In this document: positions 21,024 through 30,632 of the stretch, piece after piece
Layout: each line of letters opens with the position of its first letter
Numbering within the stretch: the first letter of the stretch is position 1
Origin: Spiroplasma poulsonii
GTDB taxonomy: Bacteria; Bacillota_I; Bacilli_A; Mycoplasmatales; Mycoplasmataceae
DNA: 32,505 nucleotides
Reading direction: 5' to 3'
NCBI RefSeq assembly: GCF_009866525.1
Contig: NZ_CM020866.1
Span: 1,855,746 to 1,888,250 of the forward strand
The notes under the pieces: generated by a model
What the model saw: the letters and a program-made list of their open reading frames with translations, nothing else
Databases searched by the model: none
Told to the model about the DNA's origin: nothing
Program-made: the position numbers and the translations under genes

Positions 21024-21049
21024 AAAAAGAGATTTAATATCTCTTTTTT
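21024..21049. terminator. Bidirectional terminator between tail-type gene and cargo lipoprotein
   Basis: A ten-base stem AAAAAGAGAT/ATCTCTTTTT with a 5-base loop and T-runs on both strands. It is the counterpart of the terminator at 5366-5395 in phage A. Confidence 0.85.
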
Positions 21050-21566
21050 ATTCTCCTTTAACTTTCACATTACCATCATTATCAATAACTAATTTTGGTT
21101 CTGTTGTAGTTAAATTTCAACGATAAACAGATTTAAAATGAGTTCCTTTGTCTATTCTTCAAGGTCAGTTTGTCATTTTAGATGGCTCATAATTAAACAA
21201 ATCAACTTCATAATTTAAACTATAACGATATAAACCAATTTCACATCCTTCTTCTTCTTTTAAGTTTTTTTTGCCACGTTCATTTATTTTTTCATTATTT
21301 AAAAAATTTGTTATATATCATTGTGTTTTACCTTTTCAAACCACATAATATCATTTGTTATCAACTTTATTAAATGGTTTTTCTTGTGGTGCTATTCATT
21401 CTAAATTATCTCTAATTTCTTGGTTGTTTGTTTTAATTTTGTTTTCTTGTTTTATTTTTGCTAATTCTTCAGGTGTATATTTTTGTGTTGTATTACAAGC
21501 AACTAAACTTGTTGTACTTGTTCCAATTAAAGTGATTGTTCCTAAAAGGCTTAATATTTTTTTCAT
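21048..21566 (-). CDS. Lipoprotein of the phage B cargo cassette
   Basis: 172 residues. The leader is almost the same as in the lipoprotein at 4879 (MKKILSLLGTITLIGTS, lipobox LVAC, Cys25). The domain is a diverged homologue: WIAPQEKPFNKVDNKWYYVV, later WRIDKGTHFKSVYRWNL and an end DGNVKVKGE. The central part (about 85-130) is unlike the phage A protein, so the variable segment lies between conserved ends. AGGAAA precedes the ATG. It follows the effector gene by 22 bases and is probably co-transcribed with it from 22626-22654. Mature protein should be exposed on the cell surface. Function unknown. It shows no obvious copy in the phage B tail-type protein. Confidence 0.82.
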
Positions 21567-21588
21567 TTGATTATTTCCTATTTTATTA

Positions 21589-22590
21589 TCAATTAAGTGA
21601 ATCTATTGAAACAGTATAGTTAACATTTACATTATTAGTATAAACATTTTCATCAGCGGAAATGATTTTTGCGCTACTGTTACTAATATTCTCAACGTTG
21701 ATTTTTGTAATATCTAAGTCGGTATACATTTCTTTTAGTTTATTTTTAATTTGTTCTTTTGTTGGATTAGATAAATTTTCAGTTTTAAATTCACCTAAAT
21801 TATTATTATTAATAATTTTATTTAAATTAATATTAGATGTAAAATTAACAACTACTTCACCACTTAAAATATCTTTTCTATTAAAACTTATTTTTGCATA
21901 TGTAGAAGTTATATTTTTAACTTCAAAATCATTTATATTATTTTTTAAATCTGTATTTTTTTCTTTTAATTTATCTTTAATTTGTTGTTCTGTTGGTAAA
22001 TTTAAACCACTAGTTCTAATTGAACCTAATTCAATGTTTCTAATAATTGATTTTACTGGTCTACTATATTTAATATTTAATTCACCATTATAAATATTTA
22101 TATCATTTGAACTAACTTTAGCATTACTTGTTGTAATACTTGTAACATTAATTTTTGTTGTGTCTAATTGTGGGTTTAATTCTAATAATCTAAACTTAAT
22201 TTGTTCTTCATAACTATTAACTAATTTTGAAAAATCTATTTCTCCTAAATTATGGTTTGCAATAACATTGTTTAAAGGTATAGATTTATCAACTATAAAA
22301 GTAAGTGTTGTTTCTCCAGAAAATCCATCTATAGTAATATTTACATAATTACTAGTAATATTTTTGACTTTAATTTGTTCAGCCGCTATGTGTGGATATT
22401 TATTAATTAATTTATCTTTGATTTGTTGTTCTGTTGGAATGTCAGCTCCATTAGTTTTAAAAATAGGACTTTGTGTTTGTCTTTTTACTCTTATAGTTTG
22501 TTCTTTTTGATAAGGACTAGCGGCAATTGTTGTTGGTACAGCACTTCCACTAATTGTTAATAAGCTTAATAAACTTAGTAATTTTTTCAT
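21589..22590 (-). CDS. Secreted four-repeat protein, candidate effector of phage B
   Basis: 333 residues from ATG 22590. An upstream in-frame start (22614) is rejected because AAGGAG lies 10 bases before 22590 and the signal peptide starts there. Residues 1-23 (MKKLLSLLSLLTISG..PTTIA) nearly repeat the leader of the RIP. The rest is four degenerate repeats of about 75 residues (about 42-115, 116-190, 191-266, 267-333). Each has a helix such as PTEQQIKDKL, then a strand with NITS..AKI and a strand such as GEVVVNF, ending near NNLGEF. No catalytic motif seen. RVKR (34-37) fits a furin-type cleavage consensus, perhaps by chance. A repeat-built secreted protein in the slot that holds a toxin in phage A suggests an adhesin or host-interaction factor. 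Confidence 0.8.
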   Translation of the reverse strand: MKKLLSLLSLLTISGSAVPTTIAASPYQKEQTIRVKRQTQSPIFKTNGADIPTEQQIKDKLINKYPHIAAEQIKVKNITSNYVNITIDGFSGETTLTFIVDKSIPLNNVIANHNLGEIDFSKLVNSYEEQIKFRLLELNPQLDTTKINVTSITTSNAKVSSNDINIYNGELNIKYSRPVKSIIRNIELGSIRTSGLNLPTEQQIKDKLKEKNTDLKNNINDFEVKNITSTYAKISFNRKDILSGEVVVNFTSNINLNKIINNNNLGEFKTENLSNPTKEQIKNKLKEMYTDLDITKINVENISNSSAKIISADENVYTNNVNVNYTVSIDSLN

Positions 22591-22625
22591 ACTTGTATTT
22601 CTCCTTCTTATCAATTTCTATTGGC

Positions 22626-22654
22626 ATTATATATATATATATATATATATACAA
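22626..22654 (-). promoter_or_regulatory. Promoter of the phage B cargo cassette with a TA-repeat spacer
   Basis: On the minus strand TTGTAT (22649-22654) and TATAAT (22626-22631) are 17 bases apart, and the spacer is entirely alternating T and A. It corresponds to 3365-3391, where the tract is one TA unit shorter. The downstream sequence (TAATGCCAATAG against TAATGTCAATAG) is also shared. Confidence 0.7.
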
Positions 22655-22769
22655 GCAAAATTATGAATTATTTTAAAAATTTTATCTTGAAAAATAGTTC
22701 TTATTACACGTTTTAAGGTTTAAATTAGCAACAAAATACATTAAGTTTAGTATTTGTTTATAAAAAGTA

Positions 22770-22797
22770 TTGTATTTATAAACTATGGGTGTATAAT
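22770..22797 (+). promoter_or_regulatory. Promoter of the scaffold-capsid operon
   Basis: TTGTAT (22770-22775), 16-base spacer, TATAAT (22792-22797). It points away from the cargo promoter. A small hairpin (CTTGTT/AACAAG) lies in the leader near 22845-22860, before the AGAGGAG ribosome site. Confidence 0.65.
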
Positions 22798-22884
22798 TAA
22801 ATTATGAGTTTAATCTTTTTCCATAAAAAAGGGTTTATGCTGACTTGTTAATCGAACAAGGATAAAAAAAGAGGAGTTTATAAA

Positions 22885-23346
22885 ATGGCGCTTACAAAAG
22901 AACAATTAATAGAACAAGGTTTAAGTGAAGAAATTGCAGAAAATATCTTAAATCAGTTTAATAATGAAGCCAAACAAATTAGAGAAAGTGTGCAAAAACG
23001 CGAAGATGTTATATCAAAAGAAGACTTTATTAAATTATCTAATGAATTAGATGAATTAAAAGCCTTTAAATATGTTCCAACTACTAAAATTGAAGATATT
23101 AAAACTAACTTAGATAAAGTTAGTGGTAATTCTTTAACTGAAAAAATGCAAACTTTAAAAGAATTAAAACCTGATTTGTTTGTTGAAGAACAACCATCAG
23201 TTTCACCAACTAATTTTATTAAAGATATGATTGAAAATTCAGTTGAAAATAAAAATGATGAAATTGAAATTATTAAAGAAAAAGGAGCATATACTCCGGA
23301 AGAGATTAAAAAGATATCAGATTTCACACTTAAAAACCTTAGATAA
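22885..23346 (+). CDS. Scaffold-like protein
   Basis: 153 residues, acidic and almost wholly helical: LTKEQLIEQGLSEEIAENIL, then a coiled region with ESVQKREDVISKEDFIKLSN and a short C-terminal amphipathic helix (EEIKKISDFTLKN). Size, charge, coiled coil and position directly before the capsid gene fit a phage scaffolding protein, which directs capsid assembly and leaves before DNA entry. AGAGGAG stands 9 bases before the ATG. The capsid gene starts 15 bases after its stop. No protease is found beside it, so scaffold removal would be by exit or by a host protease. Confidence 0.7.
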   Translation: MALTKEQLIEQGLSEEIAENILNQFNNEAKQIRESVQKREDVISKEDFIKLSNELDELKAFKYVPTTKIEDIKTNLDKVSGNSLTEKMQTLKELKPDLFVEEQPSVSPTNFIKDMIENSVENKNDEIEIIKEKGAYTPEEIKKISDFTLKNLR

Positions 23347-23361
23347 TAAGGAGTGAAAATT

Positions 23362-24732
23362 ATGGCAACAATTAATTTGCCACAAGTACCTTTTACATTA
23401 CAAGGTAATACAACAGGTCAAAAAGCCTATGTTGATATGGTTAATGCTTTATTGCGTGGACCTTTATATAATGAATATGCAAGTATTATGCAGTATGCAA
23501 CAGCAACTGCCGAACAAGTTGCTTGATTACCTAATGCAGGACAAGCATTATATAATTTAACTCATCGTGTGGTATGACAAAATGATTATTCATTACCAAA
23601 TGGTGGAGCAACTCAAACAATGGGATTAACAAGAATTCCAGTACCTATTGATAAAAGATTTAATTTAAAATTAATGAATGAGGCTTTTGATTTAGCATTA
23701 ATAGAACAAAATATTAAAAATGGTGTTATTGCTGATGCTATTTCTAGTGTTGTACAGAATAAATTTGTTAATTTAGAATGTGAATTAATTCAGGCTATTT
23801 ATGATTATTGTTTAGCAGATGGTCAATATGAAGTAATTCCATTTCGTAGTTATACAGCAGAAAATGCTGATGATGCAAATAAGGCATTCTTTACATTAAA
23901 TGAAACTTTGATTGAATTAACTAATCAAATTAGTAATTTATATTTTGGATTGCCAACCGATAAAATGTTTATGGTTTTAGGACGAAGAGCATATTTAGGA
24001 TTAACACCGGCTTATTTAAAAGTAATTGGTTCACAAGCTCAATTAAAAGCAATGGTTAATGGTGAATTATATGAAAATACCGCAATGGGAATTCCTGTAT
24101 CAAAAAGTTTTCATTTAGAAAAAACATATACAAAAGGACAAGTTAACCGTGATAAAGGTTATAATTTTACTAATGTAAGTGGTTTAATTATTAATAAACA
24201 AGTATGAGCATATCCAATTAATATGGATACTATTCAACAAGTTTTAGATAATGATACTGCTAACCCTAAATGAATTGGTAAAGTACAATATGCAACACCA
24301 ACAATTTTATATCCAAAAACATGTAAAATTATTTTAGAAAAAGAACCAACAATTGAAGAAAGAACAGCAGCTTACAATAATTTAAATAAAACATTTAGAG
24401 TACCAGTTGATTATGTAATTAATGAACCAACAACAAATAAAATTGATATTAGTAAAATTAATAAATTAGATAAACCAACTATTCATGTCACAGACCCAAC
24501 AAAAGCAACAATCGAACAATTAAAACCACAATTTAAAGCTGTCGTTTTAAAAGCAGTAAAAGCGGTAGATAGTTCTTTAACTGAAAATGATTATGATTAC
24601 TTTATTGAAAGTAAGGGTGAAGATTGACCAATTGATATTACAAATGATAAAGCAATTTCAGTTCAGATTGAGGGTAAAAACAACGCTACTGGTCAAACAA
24701 ATCCAATTGATGTCGTAATTAAAAATACTTAA
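23362..24732 (+). CDS. Major capsid protein with C-terminal spiralin-like domain
   Basis: 456 residues. Residues 1-~365 look like an HK97-type capsid protein: an N-terminal arm (LPQVPFTLQGNTTGQKAYVD), a long helix (VQNKFVNLECELIQAIYDYC), FGLPTDKMFMVLGRRAYLGL and an ALYENTA-type loop, GIPVSKSF. Residues 370-456 (KPTIHVTDPTKATIEQLK...) are a separate module ending NPIDVVIKN. As I recall spiralin, the main Spiroplasma surface lipoprotein, its repeated domain has the same order: a DPKQVT-like start, an EL/EI helix, VLKAV, an A/T-rich segment before DF, and a K..VEV.I.AK strand. The module should decorate the capsid surface. AAGGAG precedes the ATG. This gene heads an uninterrupted late block to 27456. 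Confidence 0.8.
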
Positions 24733-24738
24733 TAAACA

Positions 24739-25656
24739 ATGAACTTATTAATATTACGAATTTTAACTTTATTAGCAGAGAATTTAGGTAATAAATCAAT
24801 AATAAATAAATTTGTTAATTTAATTAATAAGGTTAACAAATTTGCTTCATATTATTCTAATCCGCTACAAAAAATTACAAATAAGATTGAAGATATTTAT
24901 CAGTGGTTAAATCCATTTACTTATTTAGATTTAATTAAAAAGGGTCATAAAAGAGAAATTCAACAAATATTAAGTCAATTAGAAAAAGATAATAATATTA
25001 AAAATAGAGAACAATTTAAAAAAGAAAATTATCTAAATACTAATTGACAACCTTTAAATAGTAGTTGACTTGATAGTGGTATGTTTAATATTACAAATAA
25101 ATTAACTTTAACAGGTAATTTAACTATTTTAATATATACAAAAACAGCAAAACACCCGAAGTTTTATGGTCCCTATGTTTATCCTAGTGTTCCAGTTGAA
25201 ATTTGAAAATTATTAAGTAATGCCGTTTCTAATGCGGGTACTTTATTTTGACGTTATTGATTAAGAAAATGATTACCTAGTCATTTAAGAAATTATATTA
25301 AAAAAAGACTGCCAAGAGGATTAAAAGAAAAATATCCCAAAGGAACTACTAAATTAACATTACCAACAGTTCAAAAATTACAACAAATTAAAAAGTTTAT
25401 TAATAATTTAAAGATTGGCCATTTTAATTTTAATTTTGCTGGTGAAATTAATAATAAAAAATGGTATCGAGAACGAAAAAGTGATGTTAAAAATATTAAG
25501 AATTTATATAAATCACCAGTTAAAAATATGTTTTACAAAACTAATCAAACTATCAAAACAATTAAGAAAACAAAAACAAGAGTTAATAGTTATAAGCCAA
25601 GTAATTTAAAAAATAAATATCGTAATCAATTAAGAGGTGTTTTATATGGAAAATAA
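24739..25656 (+). CDS. Minor structural protein, basic
   Basis: 305 residues. It starts seven bases after the capsid stop. The N-terminal part is helical (MNLLILRILTLLAENLGNKS, FVNLINKVNKFASYYSNPLQ). The centre has YTKTAKHPKFYGPYVYPSVP and a KLLSNAVSNAGTLFWRYW segment. The C-terminal third is strongly Lys/Arg-rich (KTIKKTKTRVNSYKPSNLKN), as in DNA-contacting or ejected internal proteins. It is the positional equivalent of 10587-12179 in phage A but is much shorter and lacks its Gly/Ala-rich stretch. Its stop overlaps the start of the next gene. Family not recognised. Confidence 0.65.
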
Positions 25657-26821
25657 TTTAAGTAATTTGTTATTTATAACAGTTGAAGATGTGAAAGAAA
25701 GTAAACTTTGACAACCTATTAATGATAGAAAGCAATCTGCTTGTAATGATAACTTAATTTATAATGCTATTTTAAAAACTAGTTTATGAATGGATAGATT
25801 ATCAGGTGGGACAATTTCAGATAAAATTAATAAAAAAGATTTGTTTCCTTGAGTAAAAAAAGATAATACTGGTTTAATTGAATATGATAAATGATTAAGT
25901 TATATTCAATCGGCTTGTTTATTAGCAGTTATAAATTGATATTTACCAAAAGGAGTTAATGATTTAACTGGTAGTGCTTCATTTTCACAAGGTGGTGTAG
26001 CATATTCACAAACTAATGACCCAGAAGCAAATGAAAATATTACTCGTGATGTTAAAAATGCTTTAAAATTAGCAGGTGAAATAATTGATATTATATCTAG
26101 TAAAACGGTATCTAGACCGTATAATTATCATTTAGGAAACTATTCTCATCCATGAGAAGAAGAATATAAATATATTACTAAAAAAACATTTTATCCAACA
26201 TTATTATTTTGATTAAAAGAGCGATTGCAAACAGATGGTTCAATAAATATTACTTATCCAATTATTAATGATTTTTCTAAAATTGATTATAATGAATATA
26301 TTAAATTAATAGTTCCATTTGATAATAACACGATTTATTATGAAGATAATGTCTGAAAAGCAAAACAAAGTGGTGATATTCCATCATATGGTATTAAAGA
26401 TAGTGATTTAAATAAAGCTTATATTGATAAGCAAGATGATAAATATATTGTAAAAACATCACAAGATATTATTCTTAAACAAGATAAATTAGTAAGTGGG
26501 GAAAATATTAAAACTATTAATGGTAATTCATTATTAGGTAATGGTGATATTTCTATTAGTGTTGGTAATGATTGAGAATTTGTAGATACTAGTGATTTTA
26601 AACCAGCAACTGAATATCAAATTAAAGATTTTGATAGTTCTAAATTTAAATATAAAATATGATGTCAATTTTCAATTTTACCATATATGTTTGTAGAAAC
26701 TTTTAAAGATTTTGATATTGGTTGTGGAATTGTTTGGTATATTGACACAAATGGTCTTATTAGTTCTTATGATAATGTAAATATAGTTAATTTAAAAATT
26801 GAAAGAAAATTGGTGAGTTAA
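25646..26821 (+). CDS. Head-tail connector/adaptor fused to a fibre-type C-terminus
   Basis: 391 residues. It overlaps the previous gene by 11 bases, with AGAGGTG as ribosome site. Residues 30-165 are a helical head-completion adaptor, homologous to 9372-10574 through GSASFSQGGVAYSQTNDP (109-126). Around 287-302 stands NIKTINGNSLLGNGDI, a motif very common just before the tip domain of phage fibres and tail proteins. A short beta-rich domain ending VNLKIERKL follows. In the phage A protein the same position carries a coiled coil and a different tip, although both end in an IERK-type strand. The combination suggests that the adaptor ring also bears collar fibres or tail spikes. Confidence 0.68.
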
Positions 26822-26823
26822 TT

Positions 26824-27456
26824 ATGAAGCAAGATAAAACAACTTGATTAAAGGGGGCGTTACCTTGAAATTGATTTAAAAAAGACCCTATTCCAACTTA
26901 TAATTGAACTCATAAAGATATTAGAGAATGAGAAAGAAAATATAAAATTCGTAGTTGAGTAGTTAGTTTTTATACATTGATATTTTTAGCATTAAATTGT
27001 TGGTTAGAATATGGAATGATTAATGCAATTAAAGATGATATTAATTGATATAATTATGGTCAATATTGAGGTAATGGCATTGCTATTTTATTAACACCTT
27101 TATTTACGTATGGAATTCAGGGCATATTTGTTGCTAGTAGTAAACCAAAAGTAGATATGAAAATTGATATACCAAGATTAAAAATATCTAAAATGGGATT
27201 AGTATTTACAATATTACCTTTAATTACTTTAATAATTTCTTTAATTATCATTTGAATTGATAAATCAAAATGAAAAAAAGACCATTTAAGACATTGTTTA
27301 GATTGTCGGATTAATCCGCGTGTTATTCAACCAAGATTAGCAAAACAATGAAATAATTTAGATGGCATAACAGAAGAAATATTTAAAAATATACAAAATG
27401 AAAATATTAAAAAACAAAAACAAGAAGAAAATAACAAAGAATTAAATTTAAAATAG
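26824..27456 (+). CDS. Membrane protein with three helices
   Basis: 210 residues, starting two bases after the preceding stop. Trp-rich N-terminus (TTWLKGALPWNWFKKD). Three likely transmembrane helices follow: about 43-62 (WVVSFYTLIFLALNCW), 82-103 (NGIAILLTPLFTYGIQGIFV) and 120-140 (LVFTILPLITLIISLIIIWI). After these come a cytoplasmic-type tail with CLDCR, then a Lys/Glu/Asn-rich end. It could serve in lysis or release through the wall-less membrane, or as a structural protein. Nothing definite is seen. It takes the place of the two-helix protein 9087-9356 of phage A. Confidence 0.65.
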
Positions 27457-27575
27457 ACTATATATAGGGGCGGTTGATATTTTTGGGTGGTTATATAGTT
27501 TAATTTATAAATTATTTTGTTCTGAAAGGATAGATGGCCACTGTTTGAGTAAGAATAAGAAAGGAATTAAATAAA

Positions 27576-27863
27576 ATGAATGAAACATTAATGATTGCTT
27601 TACTTGTGTTAGCGGGTGCGGGTGGAATGGGTAGTCTTGGTATTCTAGGATTATCTGCTAAAAAAATTAAAAAATATAAAGCAGAAATTAGAGAATTAAG
27701 AACTGCTGTTATTGCTCACGAAAAGCATTTAAGAGGACCTGATTATGCAACAGAATTAGCATTAAAAACAGGTCAAATTAAAAATGTTAAAAAACAAGTT
27801 AAAGTAAATGATAAAAAGCAAGCACAAAAAGATGCTATTAAAAAATTAACAAATAGTATTTAA
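27576..27863 (+). CDS. Small single-helix protein, holin/pinholin-like
   Basis: 95 residues. One hydrophobic helix (about 5-30, MIALLVLAGAGGMGSLGILG) rich in Gly and Ala, followed by a charged helical part (KKIKKYKAEIRELRTAV) and a Lys-rich C-terminus. AAAGGAA lies upstream. It is the last gene of the late strand and ends in a terminator that also serves the convergent early operon. As Spiroplasma has no cell wall an endolysin is not needed, and a small membrane protein like this could act alone in exit. The 120 bases before it carry no gene that I can support. Confidence 0.6.
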   Translation: MNETLMIALLVLAGAGGMGSLGILGLSAKKIKKYKAEIRELRTAVIAHEKHLRGPDYATELALKTGQIKNVKKQVKVNDKKQAQKDAIKKLTNSI

Positions 27864-27890
27864 AAAAATAACCTTAATTGGTTATTTTTT
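27863..27890. terminator. Bidirectional terminator between late and early operons
   Basis: AAAAAATAACC and GGTTATTTTTT form an 11-bp stem with a 6-base loop, with T-runs both ways. It overlaps the stop codons of both convergent genes. Confidence 0.85.
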
Positions 27891-28091
27891 ATTTTCTAAT
27901 ATTAAGTATAAATTTTTAACTTTACAAATAACTAAATTATTTTCTCCATAATTATTTTTATAATATTCTCAGTATTCAGTTGAATTAATATCTACATCTT
28001 GTTTATCAATCCCAATTATATATTCACCACGAGGGTTTTTACAAGGGCGATTACCTTGTTCAGAGCGATAACATAAAATATAATTATTCAT
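27882..28091 (-). CDS. Small phage protein, unknown
   Basis: 69 residues, MNNYILCYRSEQGNRPCKNP, then GEYIIGIDKQDVDI and an EYWEYYKNNYGENN segment. The start overlaps the end of the next gene upstream by eight bases. Last gene of the early operon. Two Cys near the N-terminus (C7, C17), no family recognised. Confidence 0.65.
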
Positions 28092-28272
28092 ATTCTTTAT
28101 TTCCTTTATCATGTGTTATATAAAAGTTAATAAGATATTCTATTTTTTGAGAATAAGTACTAAAATTTAATTCATTTCAAACTTTTTCTTCGTTTTTATT
28201 TAAGTAAATATTAACATTCCTAATTTTGCAAGAATAATATTTTCCAGTTTTTTGATTATATGAATGTTTCAT
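28084..28272 (-). CDS. Small phage protein, unknown
   Basis: 62 residues, MKHSYNQKTGKYYSCKIRNV followed by IYLNKNEEKVWNELNFSTYS. The body looks like a short helix-strand unit as in ribbon-helix-helix or other small DNA-binding proteins, but this is weak. It overlaps the following gene and lies four bases after the RuvC-like gene stop, so it is translated with the early operon. Confidence 0.6.
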
Positions 28273-28276
28273 AATA

Positions 28277-28774
28277 TTAACTCTCATAATTAGCAATAAT
28301 AATGGCATCTCGTAAATGATTACTTATTTTTTCATTCTTATATTTTCAACCTTTACCATATTCATAAGTTAAATTAGTATCTTTTTCATATTTTCATACA
28401 GAACTATCATTATATTTACTTAAATTTTCCATATTTTTAACAACTGATTTAGTATGGCGTGGTGATACTCAATTATAACTAACTCAAGTATTTTCAATCG
28501 CACCCAGTAATCTTAATAAATCATCTCTATCTTTACTAGCATTAGCAGATGTATATAAACAATCTTCAATATTTAATCCTTTTGGAAAAAGTTCACCTTT
28601 ATTTTTTACATAATAATCTGAATATAAATATTCATCTATAAATTCATCAATAAATTTATAATGTTCTTTTCAATATTTACTAGTAAATTCATTTTGTTTA
28701 ATTAATTTATTATCTTCATATATAACAATAGCAGTAGTACCAGTTCCTGATGGGTCAATACCTATTTTTATCAT
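28277..28774 (-). CDS. RuvC-like Holliday junction nuclease
   Basis: 165 residues. MIKIGIDPSGTGTTAIVIYE gives the first RNase H-fold strand with catalytic D7. A helix with NIEDCLYTSANASKDRDD follows (C-terminal acidic positions near 75-85), and HLRDAIIIAN (H153, D156) supplies the last acidic residue. This is the pattern of small phage RuvC/RusA-substitute resolvases of the poxvirus A22/RuvC group, which cut branched DNA before packaging. The ATG overlaps the ERF stop (TAATG). The length suits the family. Confidence 0.75.
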
Positions 28775-29448
28775 TATCTTAAAAATCTTTCTTTAAATTG
28801 ATAATAAAAATCTTCGCTTTGCTTTCTAATTATAACTGGTGATAATTTTTCAACATTTAATTCTTCTTTTATTCAATTTTTACCTTTTGAAATAATATCT
28901 TGTTCTATTTTTGTATTTGTAATAAAATCTTTAATATTATTAAAATGCTCTTCCCTCATTCAATTTGGATTTAAATTATTAATTTGTTGCTTATTAGTTT
29001 CTTTAATAACTTGATTACTATTTTCTTTACTTATTTCAGTACTATCGGGGTCTAATTCATCAGTTGCTATACCAAATGTCTTACACAATCAATAACGAGC
29101 ACCATAAGTTAAAGCACTACCAACTGCTTTTGCAATATCTGAATTTTGTGCTGATAAAATAATTCCTAATTCTAATTTTTCATCATTTTTATAAAGTGTT
29201 AATAAACCTTTTGAATAATAATTTACCATTTTATCATTATTAATAAATGTTGGTTCACCAACTGCTTGAATTGTATAAGTTATATGATGCTCTTTTAATT
29301 GTGGTTTTAAAGTTTGATATAAATCACTTTCAGTAAAATAATTATATTTATTAAAATCATTCCTTGCATTTTTACCAACAAAAATATTTATATTAGATTG
29401 AATTTCACCAATACTTGCTATTAATGTTTTTTTAGTTTCTTGTTGCAT
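28774..29448 (-). CDS. erf: ERF-superfamily single-strand annealing protein
   Basis: 224 residues. The diagnostic ERF core is present: NKYNYFTESDLYQTLKPQLK (33-52), then a LELGIILSAQNSDIAKAVGS segment and GSALTYGARYWLCKTFGI (110-127), followed by DELDPD. The C-terminal 90 residues are a linker and a helical part. Proteins of this family anneal complementary single strands in phage recombination and replication. The ATG lies inside the end of the nuclease gene, and a GAGAGG ribosome site is seen. Together with the nuclease (29432) and SSB (30069) it forms a Red-type recombination set. Confidence 0.9.
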
Positions 29449-30091
29449 TTTCTCATTCCTCTCTTTCTTGTCATATTAAAATGGCATCTTTAATTTTTTC
29501 TAAATCTTGTTTAGTAATATTAACTTTTTCTTTAATTACTATTTTTAATTTTGGATTTATAATTATCATTAATATTTTTTTACTATCTATACAAAAATCT
29601 TTTTCTAATAAATAATAAAGTTTTAATTGTCAAATATAGCGTTTAATATCAGTTTCTTCATTAGAACTAGTAATTTTTCAATCACATATTATATATTCAT
29701 TATCAATAGTTATTCCAATAAAATCAGTTGTACCACACATTAAAGGGTTATAAAGTGTTTTTTCAGTTTCATAATGTTTAAATTTAATATCTTTAAAAGT
29801 TTCTTGATATAATTTTGTAAAATTATTAAAAATATCTTTGTGTGATTTTATATCACAATTAATAAACTCAATTAATTCATCATCAAAATTATTTTTTATT
29901 CAACAATCAATCATATTATGTAAACATATTCCACGAGTTTGTGCTAATTTTAAAATATTCTCATCAATTTGCGAATAATCTTTTGGCACTAAAATATTAA
30001 CAATTTGACTAACACTAGGGATTAAAATACTATATTTATGTAATTCATTATTATAAATATATAATGGTTTAATCTCACATGATGGCATCAT
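29432..30091 (-). CDS. PD-(D/E)XK nuclease, RecB/lambda exonuclease-like
   Basis: 219 residues from ATG 30091, inside the SSB 3' end. Motifs in order: TRGICLHNMI with R53..H58, YETEKTLY (E110), GTTDFIG with D123, ICDWKITS with D137 and K139, and YIWQLKLYYLLE with Q155. This is the standard core of the RecB/Cas4/exonuclease group, which resects double-stranded ends. In the operon it would make single strands for the ERF protein. The last 17 bases overlap the ERF gene. Confidence 0.82.
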
Positions 30092-30491
30092 TATCACCCA
30101 TTAAATCTTTAATATCTTCTGAACTATAATTTATTTGTTCTTCTGCAATTATTTCTGGTGTTTTTTTAGATAATAATATATCTCTTTTTAAATCATTATT
30201 TGTATGTAAAAATTCATAATTAGAAACTTGTACTATTCATTCAGTTTTATTATCTTTATTTTTAAAAGATTGTAAAACACCAGTAACTGCTATTTGACTA
30301 CCTTTTTGACAATATTTTTGTAAAACAGTTGCTTGTTTATTTCAAACTTGACAAGATATAAAATCAGTTTCTTTTTGAGTAGAATAAGGTCTTATTACTG
30401 CTAATTGAAATATGGTATATTCTTTACCATTTTGTGTTTTTTTAATTTCAATATCTTTAGTTGTTCTACCAATTCCAATAAATTTATTCAT
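30069..30491 (-). CDS. ssb: Single-stranded DNA-binding protein
   Basis: 140 residues. OB-fold with MNKFIGIGRTTKDIEIKKTQ, then YTIFQLAVIRPY, DFISCQVWNKQA, YCQKGSQIAVTGVLQS and WIVQVSNYEFL. It closes with an acidic tail (SSEDIKDLMGDNDAIMWD) that plays the partner-binding role of the usual DDDLPF end. Typical of a phage SSB, shorter than the chromosomal one. The 3' end overlaps the nuclease start by 23 bases. Confidence 0.9.
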
Positions 30492-30493
30492 TA

Positions 30494-30631
30494 TTAAATT
30501 TCCTCTAATTCCATTTCTTCAATTAAATTATCAATATATTCATAAGCACTATCTTCTGAATGACATTCTTCTAATGCTAAATTAAATAAATCATCTTCAG
30601 TATAAACATAACCATTTTCATCTTTTCACAT
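30494..30631 (-). CDS. Very small acidic protein
   Basis: 45 residues, MWKDENGYVYTEDDLFNLAL, with an EYIDNLIEEMELEEI tail. It begins just after the preceding gene and stops two bases before the SSB ATG. Its strongly acidic composition may mimic DNA, as some phage inhibitors do. That is only a guess. Confidence 0.6.
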
Positions 30632-30632
30632 A

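Noticed and set aside
21662..22093. 143-codon hydrophobic open frame on the plus strand
   Set aside because: Antisense shadow of the four-repeat secreted protein.
22591..22614. Start at 22614 for the secreted repeat protein
   Set aside because: It would put MIRRRNTS before the signal peptide, and the AAGGAG ribosome site lies between it and the better ATG 22590.
22953..23327. 124-codon open frame on the minus strand
   Set aside because: Antisense to the scaffold-like gene.
27457..27575. Possible small gene between the membrane protein and the holin-like gene
   Set aside because: An open stretch (about 30 codons) exists but has no ATG, GTG or TTG start in frame.
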